Assembly: GCA_964593585.1 (NCBI GenBank)
Contig: CAZQIZ010000001.1
Span: 155,236-219,235, forward strand
From: JACQFV01 sp964593585
GTDB taxonomy: Bacteria > Zixibacteria > MSB-5A5 > WJJR01
Direction of reading: 5' to 3'
Length of the DNA stretch: 64,000 bases
In this document: positions 25,835 through 38,894 of the stretch, piece by piece
Position numbering within the stretch: position 1 is the stretch's first letter
How the letters are laid out: every line of letters starts with the position of its first letter
Notes under the pieces: model-generated
Database searches by the model: none
What the model was told of the DNA's origin: nothing
The model's input: the letters and a program-made list of their open reading frames with translations, nothing else
Translations under genes and position numbers: made by a program

Positions 25835-27265
25835 ATGGCGATCGAATTCGATATCATGGAGGTGGTCCACCAGATCACCAAGTCGAAGAACCTCGACCAG
25901 GAGTATGTCCTGGAGACGATCAAAGAGGGTCTGATGACGGCGGCGCGCAAGCGCTTCGGTGACGCGGACAACATCCAGGTGCACATTGACCGTCGCGAGG
26001 GGGAAATCTACATGGTCGCCCTCAAGACTGTGGTCGGCTATGTGCAGGACCCCCAGCATGAGATTTCGCTGGTCGAGGCGCAGGAGATCGACGAGGAATC
26101 CGAAATCGGCGACGAGATGGAAATCGAGCTGCCGTTTGAGGAGTTCGGACGCAACGCCATCGCCGCCACCAAGCAGATCCTGGTCCAGCGCATCCGCGAA
26201 CGCGAGCGCGAGCAGGTCTACGCCGAGTACAAGGACCGTGTCGGCGAGGTGGTCACCGGCATCGTGCAGCACATCGACAAGGGCACGATCATCGTCAATC
26301 TGCAGGGGGCCGAAGCGGTGGTGCCGCACAAGGAGCAGATCCCGCGCGAGCGCTTCCGTCAGGGCGACCGCATCCGCGCCTACATCGCCGACGTGCAGCC
26401 GAACATGAAGGGGCCGCAGATCATCCTGTCGCGCGCGCACCCGGGCCTGCTGCTGAAACTGTTCGAATTGGAAGTGCCGGAAATCTTCGAAAAAATCGTC
26501 GAGATCAAGGCGGTCTCGCGCGAACCCGGCGAACGGTCGAAGGTCGCGGTGCACTCGATCGACGACCGTGTCGATCCGGTCGGCGCCTGCGTCGGCGTCA
26601 AGGGCGTGCGCGTGCAGTCGATCGTGCGCGAACTGGCCAACGAGCGCATCGACATCGTGCCGTGGGATCCGGATCCGGAGACCTTCGTGGCCCGGGCGCT
26701 GGCCCCGGCTCGCGTGGTGCAGATCGTCAATGTCGACTACGACAACAAGGAAATGACCGTGATCGTCGACGACGAGAAACTGTCGCTGGCGATCGGGCGC
26801 AACGGGCAAAACGCCCGCCTGGCGGCCAAATTGACCGGCTGGAAGATCACGATCCGCTCCGAGTCGCAGTATCTGGCGCAGCGCACCCGCGCGCTGGAGA
26901 CCGCCACGCCGCTGGATCAGTTGCCCGGCATCGGCGACGCCACCAAGGAACGCCTCGAAGCCGCCGACATCAAATCGATCGAGACGCTGGCCACCAAGAC
27001 GCCCGCCGATCTGGTCTCCATCGAGGGGATCGGGCCCAAGACCGCCGACAAGCTGGTCGAGGCGGCGCAGGAGTTTGTCGCGCAGCAACTCTCGGCGCAG
27101 ATGGTGGTCGAGCCGGATGGCACCGTTCGCTCGCGTGTCGGCGATGAACTTTTCGACGACACTCTGGGCGAGGACGAGGAAGAGACCGAAGAGCACGAGG
27201 ATGAGGAAGAGGCCGAGGACGACACGCTCAAGCGCGGGCGTCCCGGCAAAGCGGATGAGGAATAG
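25835..27265 (+). CDS. nusA: Transcription termination/antitermination factor NusA
   Basis: The 476-aa protein has the NusA N-terminal RNA-polymerase-binding domain (1-130). S1 (GEVVTGIVQHIDKGTIIVNL) and two KH domains (GVKGVRVQSIVREL, AIGRNGQNARLAAKLTGWKI) follow. Beyond the standard core it has helix-hairpin-helix repeats (LDQLPGIGDATKERLEAA, SIEGIGPKTADKLVEAA) and a very acidic tail. RBS ggagaagga precedes ATG 25835. It modulates pausing, termination and rRNA antitermination. Confidence 0.96.
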   Translation: MAIEFDIMEVVHQITKSKNLDQEYVLETIKEGLMTAARKRFGDADNIQVHIDRREGEIYMVALKTVVGYVQDPQHEISLVEAQEIDEESEIGDEMEIELPFEEFGRNAIAATKQILVQRIREREREQVYAEYKDRVGEVVTGIVQHIDKGTIIVNLQGAEAVVPHKEQIPRERFRQGDRIRAYIADVQPNMKGPQIILSRAHPGLLLKLFELEVPEIFEKIVEIKAVSREPGERSKVAVHSIDDRVDPVGACVGVKGVRVQSIVRELANERIDIVPWDPDPETFVARALAPARVVQIVNVDYDNKEMTVIVDDEKLSLAIGRNGQNARLAAKLTGWKITIRSESQYLAQRTRALETATPLDQLPGIGDATKERLEAADIKSIETLATKTPADLVSIEGIGPKTADKLVEAAQEFVAQQLSAQMVVEPDGTVRSRVGDELFDDTLGEDEEETEEHEDEEEAEDDTLKRGRPGKADEE

Positions 27266-27328
27266 TCCCGGCGCGTCACGGACGGGACGCGTCGCTGTGT
27301 AGCGCAATCGCAAAGGAACCGCCAACTC

Positions 27329-29875
<2,547 letters not shown>

Positions 29876-29902
29876 GCGCCCTCCCCCGGGGCGGTAACCG
29901 TC

Positions 29903-30178
29903 ATGATCGGCAGCGTTCGCCTGGAGTTTCACCTTCCGGCGTGCCACAGCTTGAAGGAGAAGCGCGGCATCATCCGGCGCTTCATGGAGCACACGCGCCG
30001 TCAATACGCCGTCGCCATCGCCGAGATCGAGTCGCAGGACGAGTGGCAGCGGGCGGTGCTGGAGGCCGCGGCCGTCTCCAACGAGCGGTCGCACCTGCAC
30101 AGCATCCTCACCCACGTGGTCAACGAGGCCGAGCGTCCCGGCGAGATGATCCTGACCGCCTGCGACCTGGACGTGTAG
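29903..30178 (+). CDS. DUF503 (YlxP-like) protein
   Basis: The 91-aa protein fits DUF503: the opening IGSVRLEFHLPACHSLKEKR and the mid-protein AAVSNERSHLHSIL are characteristic. In many bacteria it is encoded between infB and rbfA, exactly as here, and is presumed to help ribosome function. It starts 27 bp after infB and ends 27 bp before rbfA. Confidence 0.85.
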   Translation: MIGSVRLEFHLPACHSLKEKRGIIRRFMEHTRRQYAVAIAEIESQDEWQRAVLEAAAVSNERSHLHSILTHVVNEAERPGEMILTACDLDV

Positions 30179-30205
30179 CGTCCGCCCATCGCCGGAGGAC
30201 ATCCC

Positions 30206-30571
30206 ATGACCCGCAGCAACGACCGCACCCGACGCGTCGCCGACGCCATCAAGCGGATCGTCGCCGAAGCGATCCACCACGAGGTGAAGGACTTCGACTT
30301 GACGATGGTCACGGTTACGCGCTGCGACCTAGCGCGCGACTTCAGCGAGGCGACCATCCGCTATTCCGTGCTCGGCGACGAGGCCGCGCGCCACGACTGT
30401 CGCGAGAAGCTCGGCAAGGTGGCAACCTTCCTGCAACGGCGCATCGCCGAAAGCATCAAGATCCACCATGTGCCGCATCTGAAATTCGAATACGACGCCT
30501 CGATTGAGGAGAGTCTGAGACTGGAGCAGCTGTTTGACCAGATCAACCGCGAACGCCGTCAAGATGAATAA
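30206..30571 (+). CDS. rbfA: Ribosome-binding factor A
   Basis: The 121-aa KH-fold protein binds the 30S subunit during late maturation. The RRVADAIKRIVAEAI start, the beta strand VTVTRCDLARDFSEATI and the PHLKFEYDASIEESLRLEQL ending are typical. CGGAGG sits nine bases upstream of the ATG. Its stop overlaps the start of the next gene (ATGAATAA), implying translational coupling. Confidence 0.93.
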   Translation: MTRSNDRTRRVADAIKRIVAEAIHHEVKDFDLTMVTVTRCDLARDFSEATIRYSVLGDEAARHDCREKLGKVATFLQRRIAESIKIHHVPHLKFEYDASIEESLRLEQLFDQINRERRQDE

Positions 30572-31529
30572 AGCCGCGGCGCGCCGTATCGCGCTGGCGC
30601 TCCGCGATGCCCGCCGGATTCTGATCACCGCGCATCAGGACCCCGACGGCGACTCGCTGGGCTGCCAGTTGGCGTTCCACGAGTACTGGACACGGCAGAA
30701 ACGCCGCCGCGCCGACATCCTCAACCATGGCGGCGTTCCGGACAAGTACGCCTTCATGGACCGACGTGGATTGGTGCGCGACGTGGGGGACAAGCCCGCC
30801 TGGCCGGTCTGGGATGCGGTGGTCATCTTCGAGTGCTCCTCGCTGGATCGCACCGGCAATGTCGAACCGGTCATCCCCGGCGGGGTGCCGATTATCAACA
30901 TCGATCATCACCAGAAAAATACCCGCTTCGGCACCGTCAATGTGGTCGATACCGGCCGCGCTGCCTGCGGCGAACTGGTGTTCGACCTTCTCAAGTTCTG
31001 GCGGGCACGGATCACCAGGACGATGGCCCAGCAACTGGCCATCGCGCTGGTGACTGACACCGGCCGGTTCCGGCATCCCTCGACCAACGCCCGCACCCTG
31101 GCGATCGCATCGGAATTGGTGCGCCTTGGCGCCGACCTGACCGATTTGACCGACCGCATCTACTACCAGATGGCCGAGCCGCAATTCCGTCTGATTCATC
31201 AGGTGCTCGCCAACGCGCAGGTTCGCTTGGACGGCACCCTGTGCATGCTGCTTCTGCGGCAGGACGATCTGGCCCGCTATGGTGTGCCGCAGCGGGATAC
31301 CGAGGGGCTGGTGGACTACTCGCTGTCGATTAAGACCGTGCGTGTCGGCGCCTTGCTCAAGGAGCTCGGCCCGCGTTTGACCAAGATCAGTCTGCGTTCG
31401 CCCGACTCGATCGACGTCGCCAAACTGGCGCGTCAATTCGGCGGCGGCGGTCACAAGAACGCCGCCGGATTCAAGATCGAACTGCCCATCGATGAAGCGG
31501 CCGCATTCCTCGAAGCGCAACTCCGCTGA
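30564..31529 (+). CDS. nrnA: DHH/DHHA1 phosphoesterase (NrnA-like oligoribonuclease)
   Basis: The 321-aa protein has the DHH motifs ILITAHQDPDGDSLG (I) and NIDHHQKN (III), and DTGRFRHPST in motif IV. A DHHA1 domain ends in GGGGHKNAAGF. NrnA-type enzymes degrade nano-RNA and pAp with manganese. The gene typically follows rbfA in this operon, supporting the call. ATG 30564 lies inside the rbfA stop region. Confidence 0.9.
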   Translation: MNKAAARRIALALRDARRILITAHQDPDGDSLGCQLAFHEYWTRQKRRRADILNHGGVPDKYAFMDRRGLVRDVGDKPAWPVWDAVVIFECSSLDRTGNVEPVIPGGVPIINIDHHQKNTRFGTVNVVDTGRAACGELVFDLLKFWRARITRTMAQQLAIALVTDTGRFRHPSTNARTLAIASELVRLGADLTDLTDRIYYQMAEPQFRLIHQVLANAQVRLDGTLCMLLLRQDDLARYGVPQRDTEGLVDYSLSIKTVRVGALLKELGPRLTKISLRSPDSIDVAKLARQFGGGGHKNAAGFKIELPIDEAAAFLEAQLR

Positions 31530-31557
31530 CTTCCCGCGTGTCCACCAGTCGGCAGGG

Positions 31558-31578
31558 CAAGGGGCTTTCCGCCCCTTG
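31558..31578 (+). terminator. Hairpin at the end of the rimP-nrnA operon
   Basis: A CAAGGGGC-tttcc-GCCCCTTG hairpin lies about 30 bp past the nrnA stop, but no T-run follows. The same palindrome occurs in the proS leader and at about 51601, so it may be a dispersed repeat. The rest of 31530-31787 holds another inverted repeat (TTTAACGCCG ... CGGCGCTTAAA) and no gene. Confidence 0.45.
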
Positions 31579-31787
31579 TCTGACACCGCCATCCCGCCCA
31601 CCGCGGACAGCAACCACCCACTCGGGCACGGGATAAGCTTCACTGCCTCACACGCGCTTTAACGCCGCGTTCACGGCGCTTAAAACCGCGGCCGCCGCCT
31701 TTGTGACAGCGGCTGCGAAAATGCTGTTGACCGCGCCCACAACGACGGACATTGTTCATAACGAAGAGAGAAAGCCTCCGGATTGCT

Positions 31788-32937
31788 ATGGCGACGAAGA
31801 CAACCCCAGACGTTCGCGGCGACATGCTCCATGCCCTCGCCTGGGCGACGCTGGTGACATTGATCACCGCGGCGTTGGTTGTGATCGGATCGCGCAATCT
31901 CGACCACTTCGACGCCGCGCTGGTGGCCTACACCTTTTCGGTTCTCTTCGCGACTTTTGGCATCACCTACCGCTACGCCATGTGGCTGCGCCGTCCGCCC
32001 ACGGCGATGTACTGGCGGCGCGGATTGCAGAGTCTGCGCAAGCGCCGGGGCGCGCGTAACCTGATGCGCGGCCTCCGGCATTTTGTTTCCGACTTCATGG
32101 CCAACCGCTTCATCTGGGCGCGTCACTGGCTGCGCGGCACGGCGCACCTGCTCATCATGTGGGGCACGATCCTTGCGATCCTGATCACCTTCCCGCTGGT
32201 CTTCGGCTGGATCATGTTCGAGAGCGTGCCGGGGCAACCGCAGATGTACCGGGCCTTTGTCTTCGGGCTGCCCACCTTCACCTTCGCGGTCAACTCGCTC
32301 TTCGGCTTCGTCGTGTTCCACGGGCTGGTCTGGTCGTCGATTCTGGTGGTGGCAGGCGTGATGCTGGCGATGCGGCGGCGGATGCGCGAGGAATCGGCGG
32401 CGGCGTTGCAGAATTTCGCCGAAGACATCATGCCGCTGTTCCTCCTGTTCGCCGTCAGCGTCACCGGCTTGATGCTCACGGTCAGCTACACCTGGATGGA
32501 AGGGTACGGCTACGATTTCCTCAGTCTACTGCACGCCATTGTGGTGATCTACACGCTGCTCTGGATGCCCTTCGGCAAGTTCTTCCACATCTTTCAGCGG
32601 CCGGCGCAACTGGGCGTGAAACTCTACAAGGATGTCGGGCAGGAGGAGGAGCCGGCGCACTGCCGCCGTTGCCAGCGCCCCTTCACCTCGCGCATGCACG
32701 TCGATGATTTGATCCAGGTCGAGCGCGAGTTGGGCTTCTCCTACGACTTGGATGGTCCGCAGGAGCACTACCAGTGGATCTGCCCGGGGTGCCGTCGCGC
32801 GCTGCTGGCAATGGCGCAGGGACGCGCCTGGCAGGGTGTGCGCGGCGGCGTGGTCGCCGCTCCGGGCGCCGTGCCCGAATATGTCAATCCCGGCCTCGGT
32901 CTGGGACCGTTGGGCCGTGAGGATGAAAGAAGGTTCC

Positions 32938-32945
<8 letters not shown>
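31788..32945 (+). CDS. Membrane heme-b-like subunit with C-terminal zinc-ribbon-like domain
   Basis: The 385-aa protein has about five membrane segments. Histidines inside them could ligate heme b, as in NarI/HdrE-type proteins: RGTAHLLIMWG, FVVFHGLVWSS, LSLLHAIVVIY and GKFFHIFQRP. A soluble C-terminus carries HCRRCQRPF and WICPGCRRAL, two CxxC pairs. It overlaps the start of the molybdopterin subunit by eight bases, so it is probably its quinone-facing anchor. The start is uncertain because no good Shine-Dalgarno is seen. Heme binding is inferred, not proven. Confidence 0.6.
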
Positions 32946-35189
<2,244 letters not shown>

Positions 35190-35192
35190 CCC

Positions 35193-35825
35193 GTGCCGGT
35201 GCCCGGACATCTCAACTTCTACATCGACCCCGGACGCTGCATCGGCTGCAACGCCTGTGTGCTGGCCTGCACCGAGTGCGACTCGCACAAGGGCCAGTCG
35301 ATGATCCAGCTCGACTACATCGACCGCAGCGCCTCCCCGCAGACCGTGCCGGTCATCTGCATGCACTGCGACCAGCCGACCTGTGCCGAGGTCTGCCCCG
35401 CCGATGCGATAAAACGCACCCCGGATGGCGTCGTGCAGACCGCGCGCAAGCCGCACTGCGTTGCCTGCAACAACTGCGTGCTGGCCTGTCCCTTCGGCGT
35501 GCCGAAGATGCACACCGCCGCCAATCTGATGATGAAGTGCGACATGTGCTACGACCGTTCCTCGGTCGGCCTCAAGCCGATGTGCGCGTCTGTCTGCCCC
35601 AGTCAGGCGCTCTTTTTCGGCACCGCCGATGAAATCGCCGCGGTCCGTCCGCATTCGCACGCCATCGACTCCTTCCAGTTCGGACGGCAGACGATCACCA
35701 CCAAGGTGAAGATCATGGTGCCGGCGGACTTTGAACCCGGCGCGCTCGATGTCACTGCCGCGCTCGCCGGCCCAAGCGCCGATCTGATCATGGACAATCT
35801 GTACGATGAGGGAGAAGGGCAATGA
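35193..35825 (+). CDS. Four-cluster 4Fe-4S ferredoxin subunit (DmsB/NrfC-like)
   Basis: The 210-aa protein has four cysteine groups: CIGCNACVLACTEC, CMHCDQPTCAEVCP, CVACNNCVLACPFG and CDMC ... CASVCP. This is the arrangement of electron-transfer subunits of molybdopterin enzymes. No signal peptide is present, matching a cytoplasmic catalytic subunit. It starts four bases after the catalytic gene and overlaps the Rieske gene by four bases. Confidence 0.9.
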   Translation: MPVPGHLNFYIDPGRCIGCNACVLACTECDSHKGQSMIQLDYIDRSASPQTVPVICMHCDQPTCAEVCPADAIKRTPDGVVQTARKPHCVACNNCVLACPFGVPKMHTAANLMMKCDMCYDRSSVGLKPMCASVCPSQALFFGTADEIAAVRPHSHAIDSFQFGRQTITTKVKIMVPADFEPGALDVTAALAGPSADLIMDNLYDEGEGQ

Positions 35826-36367
35826 GCGACCCGGTCTCCGACCAGATCACCTGTGCACCCGATGGACGCGCCCCCGAGGAGCAGCCGCGCTGGCGCCAGG
35901 ATTTCCCCATCGACCAGCACGTCGAGCAGTATGTCACCCGCCGCGAGTTCACCAAATTCATGGTGCTGACCAGCGTGGCCTTTGTCGTCGGGCAGTTCTG
36001 GATCGTCGCGCAGAGTTTGCTTCGCCGCAAAGAGTCCGCGCCGGGGTTGGAAATCGCGCGTCTGGCCGATCTGCCGGTGGGCGGGTCACTGATCTTTGAT
36101 TACCCCGAACCGGGGCAGGCCTGCATTTTGGTGCGCACCGGCGAGCGCGAGGCGGTGGCGTTCAGCCAATTGTGCACGCATCTCTCCTGTCCGGTGATCG
36201 CGCAGGCCGATCAGGGACGCTTCCACTGTCCCTGCCACAACGGCAACTTCGATCTGGCCACCGGGCAGCCGCTGTCCGGCCCGCCGCGACGCCCCCTGCC
36301 GCGGGTGCGTCTGGAGATTCGCGGCGACCGTGTCTACGCCGTCGGTATGGAGGGCAAGGCGGTATGA
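35822..36367 (+). CDS. Membrane-anchored Rieske iron-sulfur protein
   Basis: The 181-aa protein has an N-terminal RREFTKF followed by a hydrophobic helix (MVLTSVAFVVGQFWIVA), the uncleaved Tat-type anchor of Rieske proteins. The 2Fe-2S ligands are in QLCTHLSCPV (C, H) and FHCPCHNGNF (C, H), with the Pro-loop GPPRRPLPRV after them. The cluster should lie on the outer face of the membrane, opposite the molybdenum subunit. It is tightly coupled to both neighbours (ATGA overlaps). Confidence 0.9.
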   Translation: MSDPVSDQITCAPDGRAPEEQPRWRQDFPIDQHVEQYVTRREFTKFMVLTSVAFVVGQFWIVAQSLLRRKESAPGLEIARLADLPVGGSLIFDYPEPGQACILVRTGEREAVAFSQLCTHLSCPVIAQADQGRFHCPCHNGNFDLATGQPLSGPPRRPLPRVRLEIRGDRVYAVGMEGKAV

Positions 36368-36594
36368 GCTCGCCGCGCCGTCGTTTCGGGCTGCACCAAC
36401 GCACGATCGTCATCAACGGCATCCTCGCGTTGATCGTGTTGATCGTGATCCTGCAATTGTGGCTTTTGACCGCGACCATGAGCGCCTACTTGGGCGGCAA
36501 CACCGTGGTGGTCTGGCCGGCGGCCCTGGCCAGTCTGGCCTGCCTCGGGCTGAATGTCGGCTTGCTGGTGTACCTCTTCCGTCTGGAAAGGTAG
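36364..36594 (+). CDS. Small two-helix membrane protein of the oxidoreductase cluster
   Basis: The 76-aa product starts inside the Rieske stop (ATGA). It has two clear membrane helices (VINGILALIVLIVILQLWLL and AALASLACLGLNVGLLVYLF) after a basic start (MSSPRRRFGLHQR). No family is recognised. Coupling to the Rieske gene suggests a small subunit of the same complex. The frame continues upstream without a better start. Confidence 0.6.
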   Translation: MSSPRRRFGLHQRTIVINGILALIVLIVILQLWLLTATMSAYLGGNTVVVWPAALASLACLGLNVGLLVYLFRLER

Positions 36595-36602
36595 ATTAAG
36601 GG

Positions 36603-37658
36603 ATGCGCGCGCGACTCGCCGACGGCATCGCCGGACTGTTCCCCGGATATTTTGCGCTGGTCATGGCCACCGGCGCAGTCTCGATCGCCTGCATGCTGCT
36701 TGGCTGGCAGGTGCTGGCGCAGGCGTTCCTGATTTTCAATGTGGCCGCCTATGCCATCCTCGCGAGTCTTACGCTGACCCGCTTGATTGCGTTCCCGGCG
36801 CGTGTGATCGCCGATCTCGCCAACCATTCGCGCGGCCCGGGGTTCTTCACACTGATCGCCGGAACCTGTATCCTCGGAACGCAATTTGCGCTGGTGGCGG
36901 GTGAGCGCGGTATCGCCGAGTGGCTGCTGGCCATCGGCGCGCTGTTGTGGCTGGTCATCATGTATGGTTTCTTCACCGCGGTGATCATCCGTGCGGAGAA
37001 GCCGGACATCAAAAGCGGCATCAATGGCGCCTGGCTGATCGCCACCGTGGCGACGCAATCGGTGTCGGTGCTGGCGGTGGTCCTGCGCGATCCATTCGGT
37101 TTGCCGGTCGCGATCACGGGCTTCACCGCGTTGGTCTTCTTTCAGATTGGCTGCATGCTCTATCTGGCGATCATCACGCTCATCTTCTATCGCCTCACGT
37201 TCCTCGAAGTCGACTCGGCATCCCTGACGCCGCCCTACTGGATCAACATGGGCGCGGTGGCGATCACCACGGTGGCCGGCACCGGCCTGATCCTGCGTCT
37301 GCCCGATCAGCCGCTTCTGGCCTCGATGATGCCCTTCATTCGCGGATTCACGCTCTTCTTCTGGAGCGCGGCCACCTGGTGGATACCCGCGCTGCTGGTG
37401 CTGGGGTTCTGGCGGCATGGCTGGCGACGGTTCCCCTTCACCTACGATCCCCTCTACTGGGGCATGGTGTTCCCGCTGGCGATGTACACGATGGCGACCT
37501 GGCGCCTGGCCGAGGCGCTGGGGATCGAATTCCTCAAGGCAATACCCCGCGTCTTCATCTATCTCGCACTGGCCGCCTGGCTTTTGACCGCGTTCGGCAT
37601 GCTGCGGGCGTGGGCGGCGGCGCTGGATTTGCGCTTTCGCGGGAGGACGAAAACATAA
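36603..37658 (+). CDS. TDT family (TehA/SLAC1-type) transporter
   Basis: The 351-aa protein has about ten hydrophobic segments and the start IAGLFPGYFALVMATGAVSI, typical of the tellurite-resistance/dicarboxylate transporter family that includes TehA and the plant anion channel SLAC1. GFWRHGWRRFPFTYDPLYWG near the C-terminus is also characteristic. It follows the oxidoreductase genes by eight bases, so it may move their anionic substrate or product. The last codons and stop lie inside the first unit of the downstream repeat array. Confidence 0.8.
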   Translation: MRARLADGIAGLFPGYFALVMATGAVSIACMLLGWQVLAQAFLIFNVAAYAILASLTLTRLIAFPARVIADLANHSRGPGFFTLIAGTCILGTQFALVAGERGIAEWLLAIGALLWLVIMYGFFTAVIIRAEKPDIKSGINGAWLIATVATQSVSVLAVVLRDPFGLPVAITGFTALVFFQIGCMLYLAIITLIFYRLTFLEVDSASLTPPYWINMGAVAITTVAGTGLILRLPDQPLLASMMPFIRGFTLFFWSAATWWIPALLVLGFWRHGWRRFPFTYDPLYWGMVFPLAMYTMATWRLAEALGIEFLKAIPRVFIYLALAAWLLTAFGMLRAWAAALDLRFRGRTKT

Positions 37659-37660
37659 TT

Positions 37661-38246
37661 CGTCGCCCCCGCGTCCCTCGATTTCGCTCGGGATCTGCGA
37701 GAAGCGGGGGCCCAGACTGTGGCTGCCACGACTGGATTCCCGCTTGCGCGGGAATGACGGAAGCATAATTCGTCGCCCCCGCGAAAGCGGGGGCCCAGAC
37801 CNNNNNNNNNNNNNNNNNNNNNNNNNNNNNNNNNNNNNNNNNNNNNNNNNNNNNNNNNNNNNNNNNNNNNNNNNNNNNNNNNNNNNNNNNNNNNNNNNNN
37901 NGGGAATGACGGAAGCATAATTCGTCGCCCCCGCGAAAGCGGGGGCCCAGACCATGATTGCCAGAGCTGGATTCCCGCTTCCGCGGGAATGACGGAAGCA
38001 TAATTCGTCGCCCCCGCGAAAGCGGGGGCCCAGACCATGGCTGCCAAAGCTGGATTCCCGCTTGCGCGGGAATGACGGGATCAGAATTCGTCGCCCCCGC
38101 GAAAGCGGGGGACCCAGACCATGGCTGCCAAAGCTGGATTCCCGCTTGCGCGGGAATGACGGGATCAGAATTCGTCGCCCCCGCGAAAGCGGGGGACCCA
38201 GACCATGGCTGCCAGAGCTGGATTCCCGCTTCCGCGGGAAAGACAA
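37661..38246. repeat. Tandem palindromic repeat array, left of GIY-YIG copy 2
   Basis: About six units start at 37661, 37771, 37923, 38005, 38089 and 38173, with a period of 82-84 bp. Each has hairpin A (CCCCCGC-GAAA-GCGGGGG), a link CCCAGACCATGGCTGCCAAA and hairpin B (ATTCCCGCTTGCGCGGGAAT followed by GACGG). The first unit has a 26-base insertion in the loop of hairpin A. Minus-strand open frames through this DNA are repeat translations, not genes. No CRISPR-like spacers exist. Confidence 0.9.
37802..37901. other. Scaffold gap (100 N)
   Basis: Exactly 100 Ns interrupt the repeat array, a standard assembler filler. The true number of repeat units is therefore unknown. Confidence 0.98.
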
Positions 38247-38273
38247 TCTGGCTAATTGTGACGTGGTTAGATT

Positions 38274-38570
38274 ATGAATCGGGAGATAGCACCAGCCGTC
38301 TACATTCTCGCGAGCCGACGGAATGGCACGCTCTACATCGGCGTCACCAGCGACCTGAAGAAGCGTATTTGGGAGCACAAGAATGATGTCGTCGAGGGCT
38401 TCACGAAGAGGTATTCCGTGCACACGCTCGTGTATTACGAGCTCCACGGCACAATGGACTCGGCGATCACGCGCGAGAAACAGTTGAAGAAATGGCGCAG
38501 ATCGTGGAAGCTGGCGTTGATCGAGTGCGAGAACCCGAATTGGCGTGACCTGTATGAAGACTTGGGGTAA
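38274..38570 (+). CDS. Small GIY-YIG nuclease domain protein, copy 2
   Basis: The 98-aa protein has VYILASRRNGTLYIGVTSDL (GIY/YIG strands), catalytic Arg in LKKRIWEHK and Glu in ITREKQLKKW, and ends WRDLYEDLG. It is a close relative of the 95-aa copy at 17976: TSDLK, EHK/QHK, RY and WRDL are shared in place. It sits alone within an array of palindromic repeats, six units before it and three after. It likely acts on DNA, perhaps on the repeats themselves; that link is inferred from position. Confidence 0.82.
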   Translation: MNREIAPAVYILASRRNGTLYIGVTSDLKKRIWEHKNDVVEGFTKRYSVHTLVYYELHGTMDSAITREKQLKKWRRSWKLALIECENPNWRDLYEDLG

Positions 38571-38590
38571 GTGAATAAGGCTCCGCGCCT

Positions 38591-38881
38591 CGTCGCCCCC
38601 GCGAAAGCGGGGGCCCAGACCACGGCTGCCAAAGCTGGATTCCCGCTTGCGCGGGAATGACGGAAGCATAATTCGTCGCCCCCGCGTCCCTCGATTTCGC
38701 TCGGGATCTGCGAAAAGCGGGGGCCCAGACCATGGCTGCCAAAGCTGGATTCCCGCTTGCGCGGGAATGACGGGATCAGAATTCGTCGCCCCCGCGTCCC
38801 TCGACTTCGCTCGGGATCTGCGAAAGCGGGGGCCCAGACCACGGCTGCCAAAGCTGGATTCCCGCTTGCGCGGGAAAGACT
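38591..38881. repeat. Tandem palindromic repeat array, right of GIY-YIG copy 2
   Basis: Three units start at 38591, 38674 and 38784 with the same hairpins A and B as the left array. The last two carry the 26-base insertion in hairpin A. The final units of both arrays (ending about 38246 and 38881) read GGGAAAGAC where all others read GGGAATGAC. Confidence 0.9.
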
Positions 38882-38894
38882 TGTGAGACGGTTA

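Noticed and set aside
36486..38669. Minus-strand open frame of 727 codons across the Ns and repeat array
   Set aside because: It reads the repeats (SFPRKRESSFGSHGLGPRF-type peptides) and passes through the Ns; it is a repeat artefact, not a protein.
37661..38881. CRISPR array
   Set aside because: The units are contiguous with no unique spacers, each contains two palindromes, and no cas genes are present.
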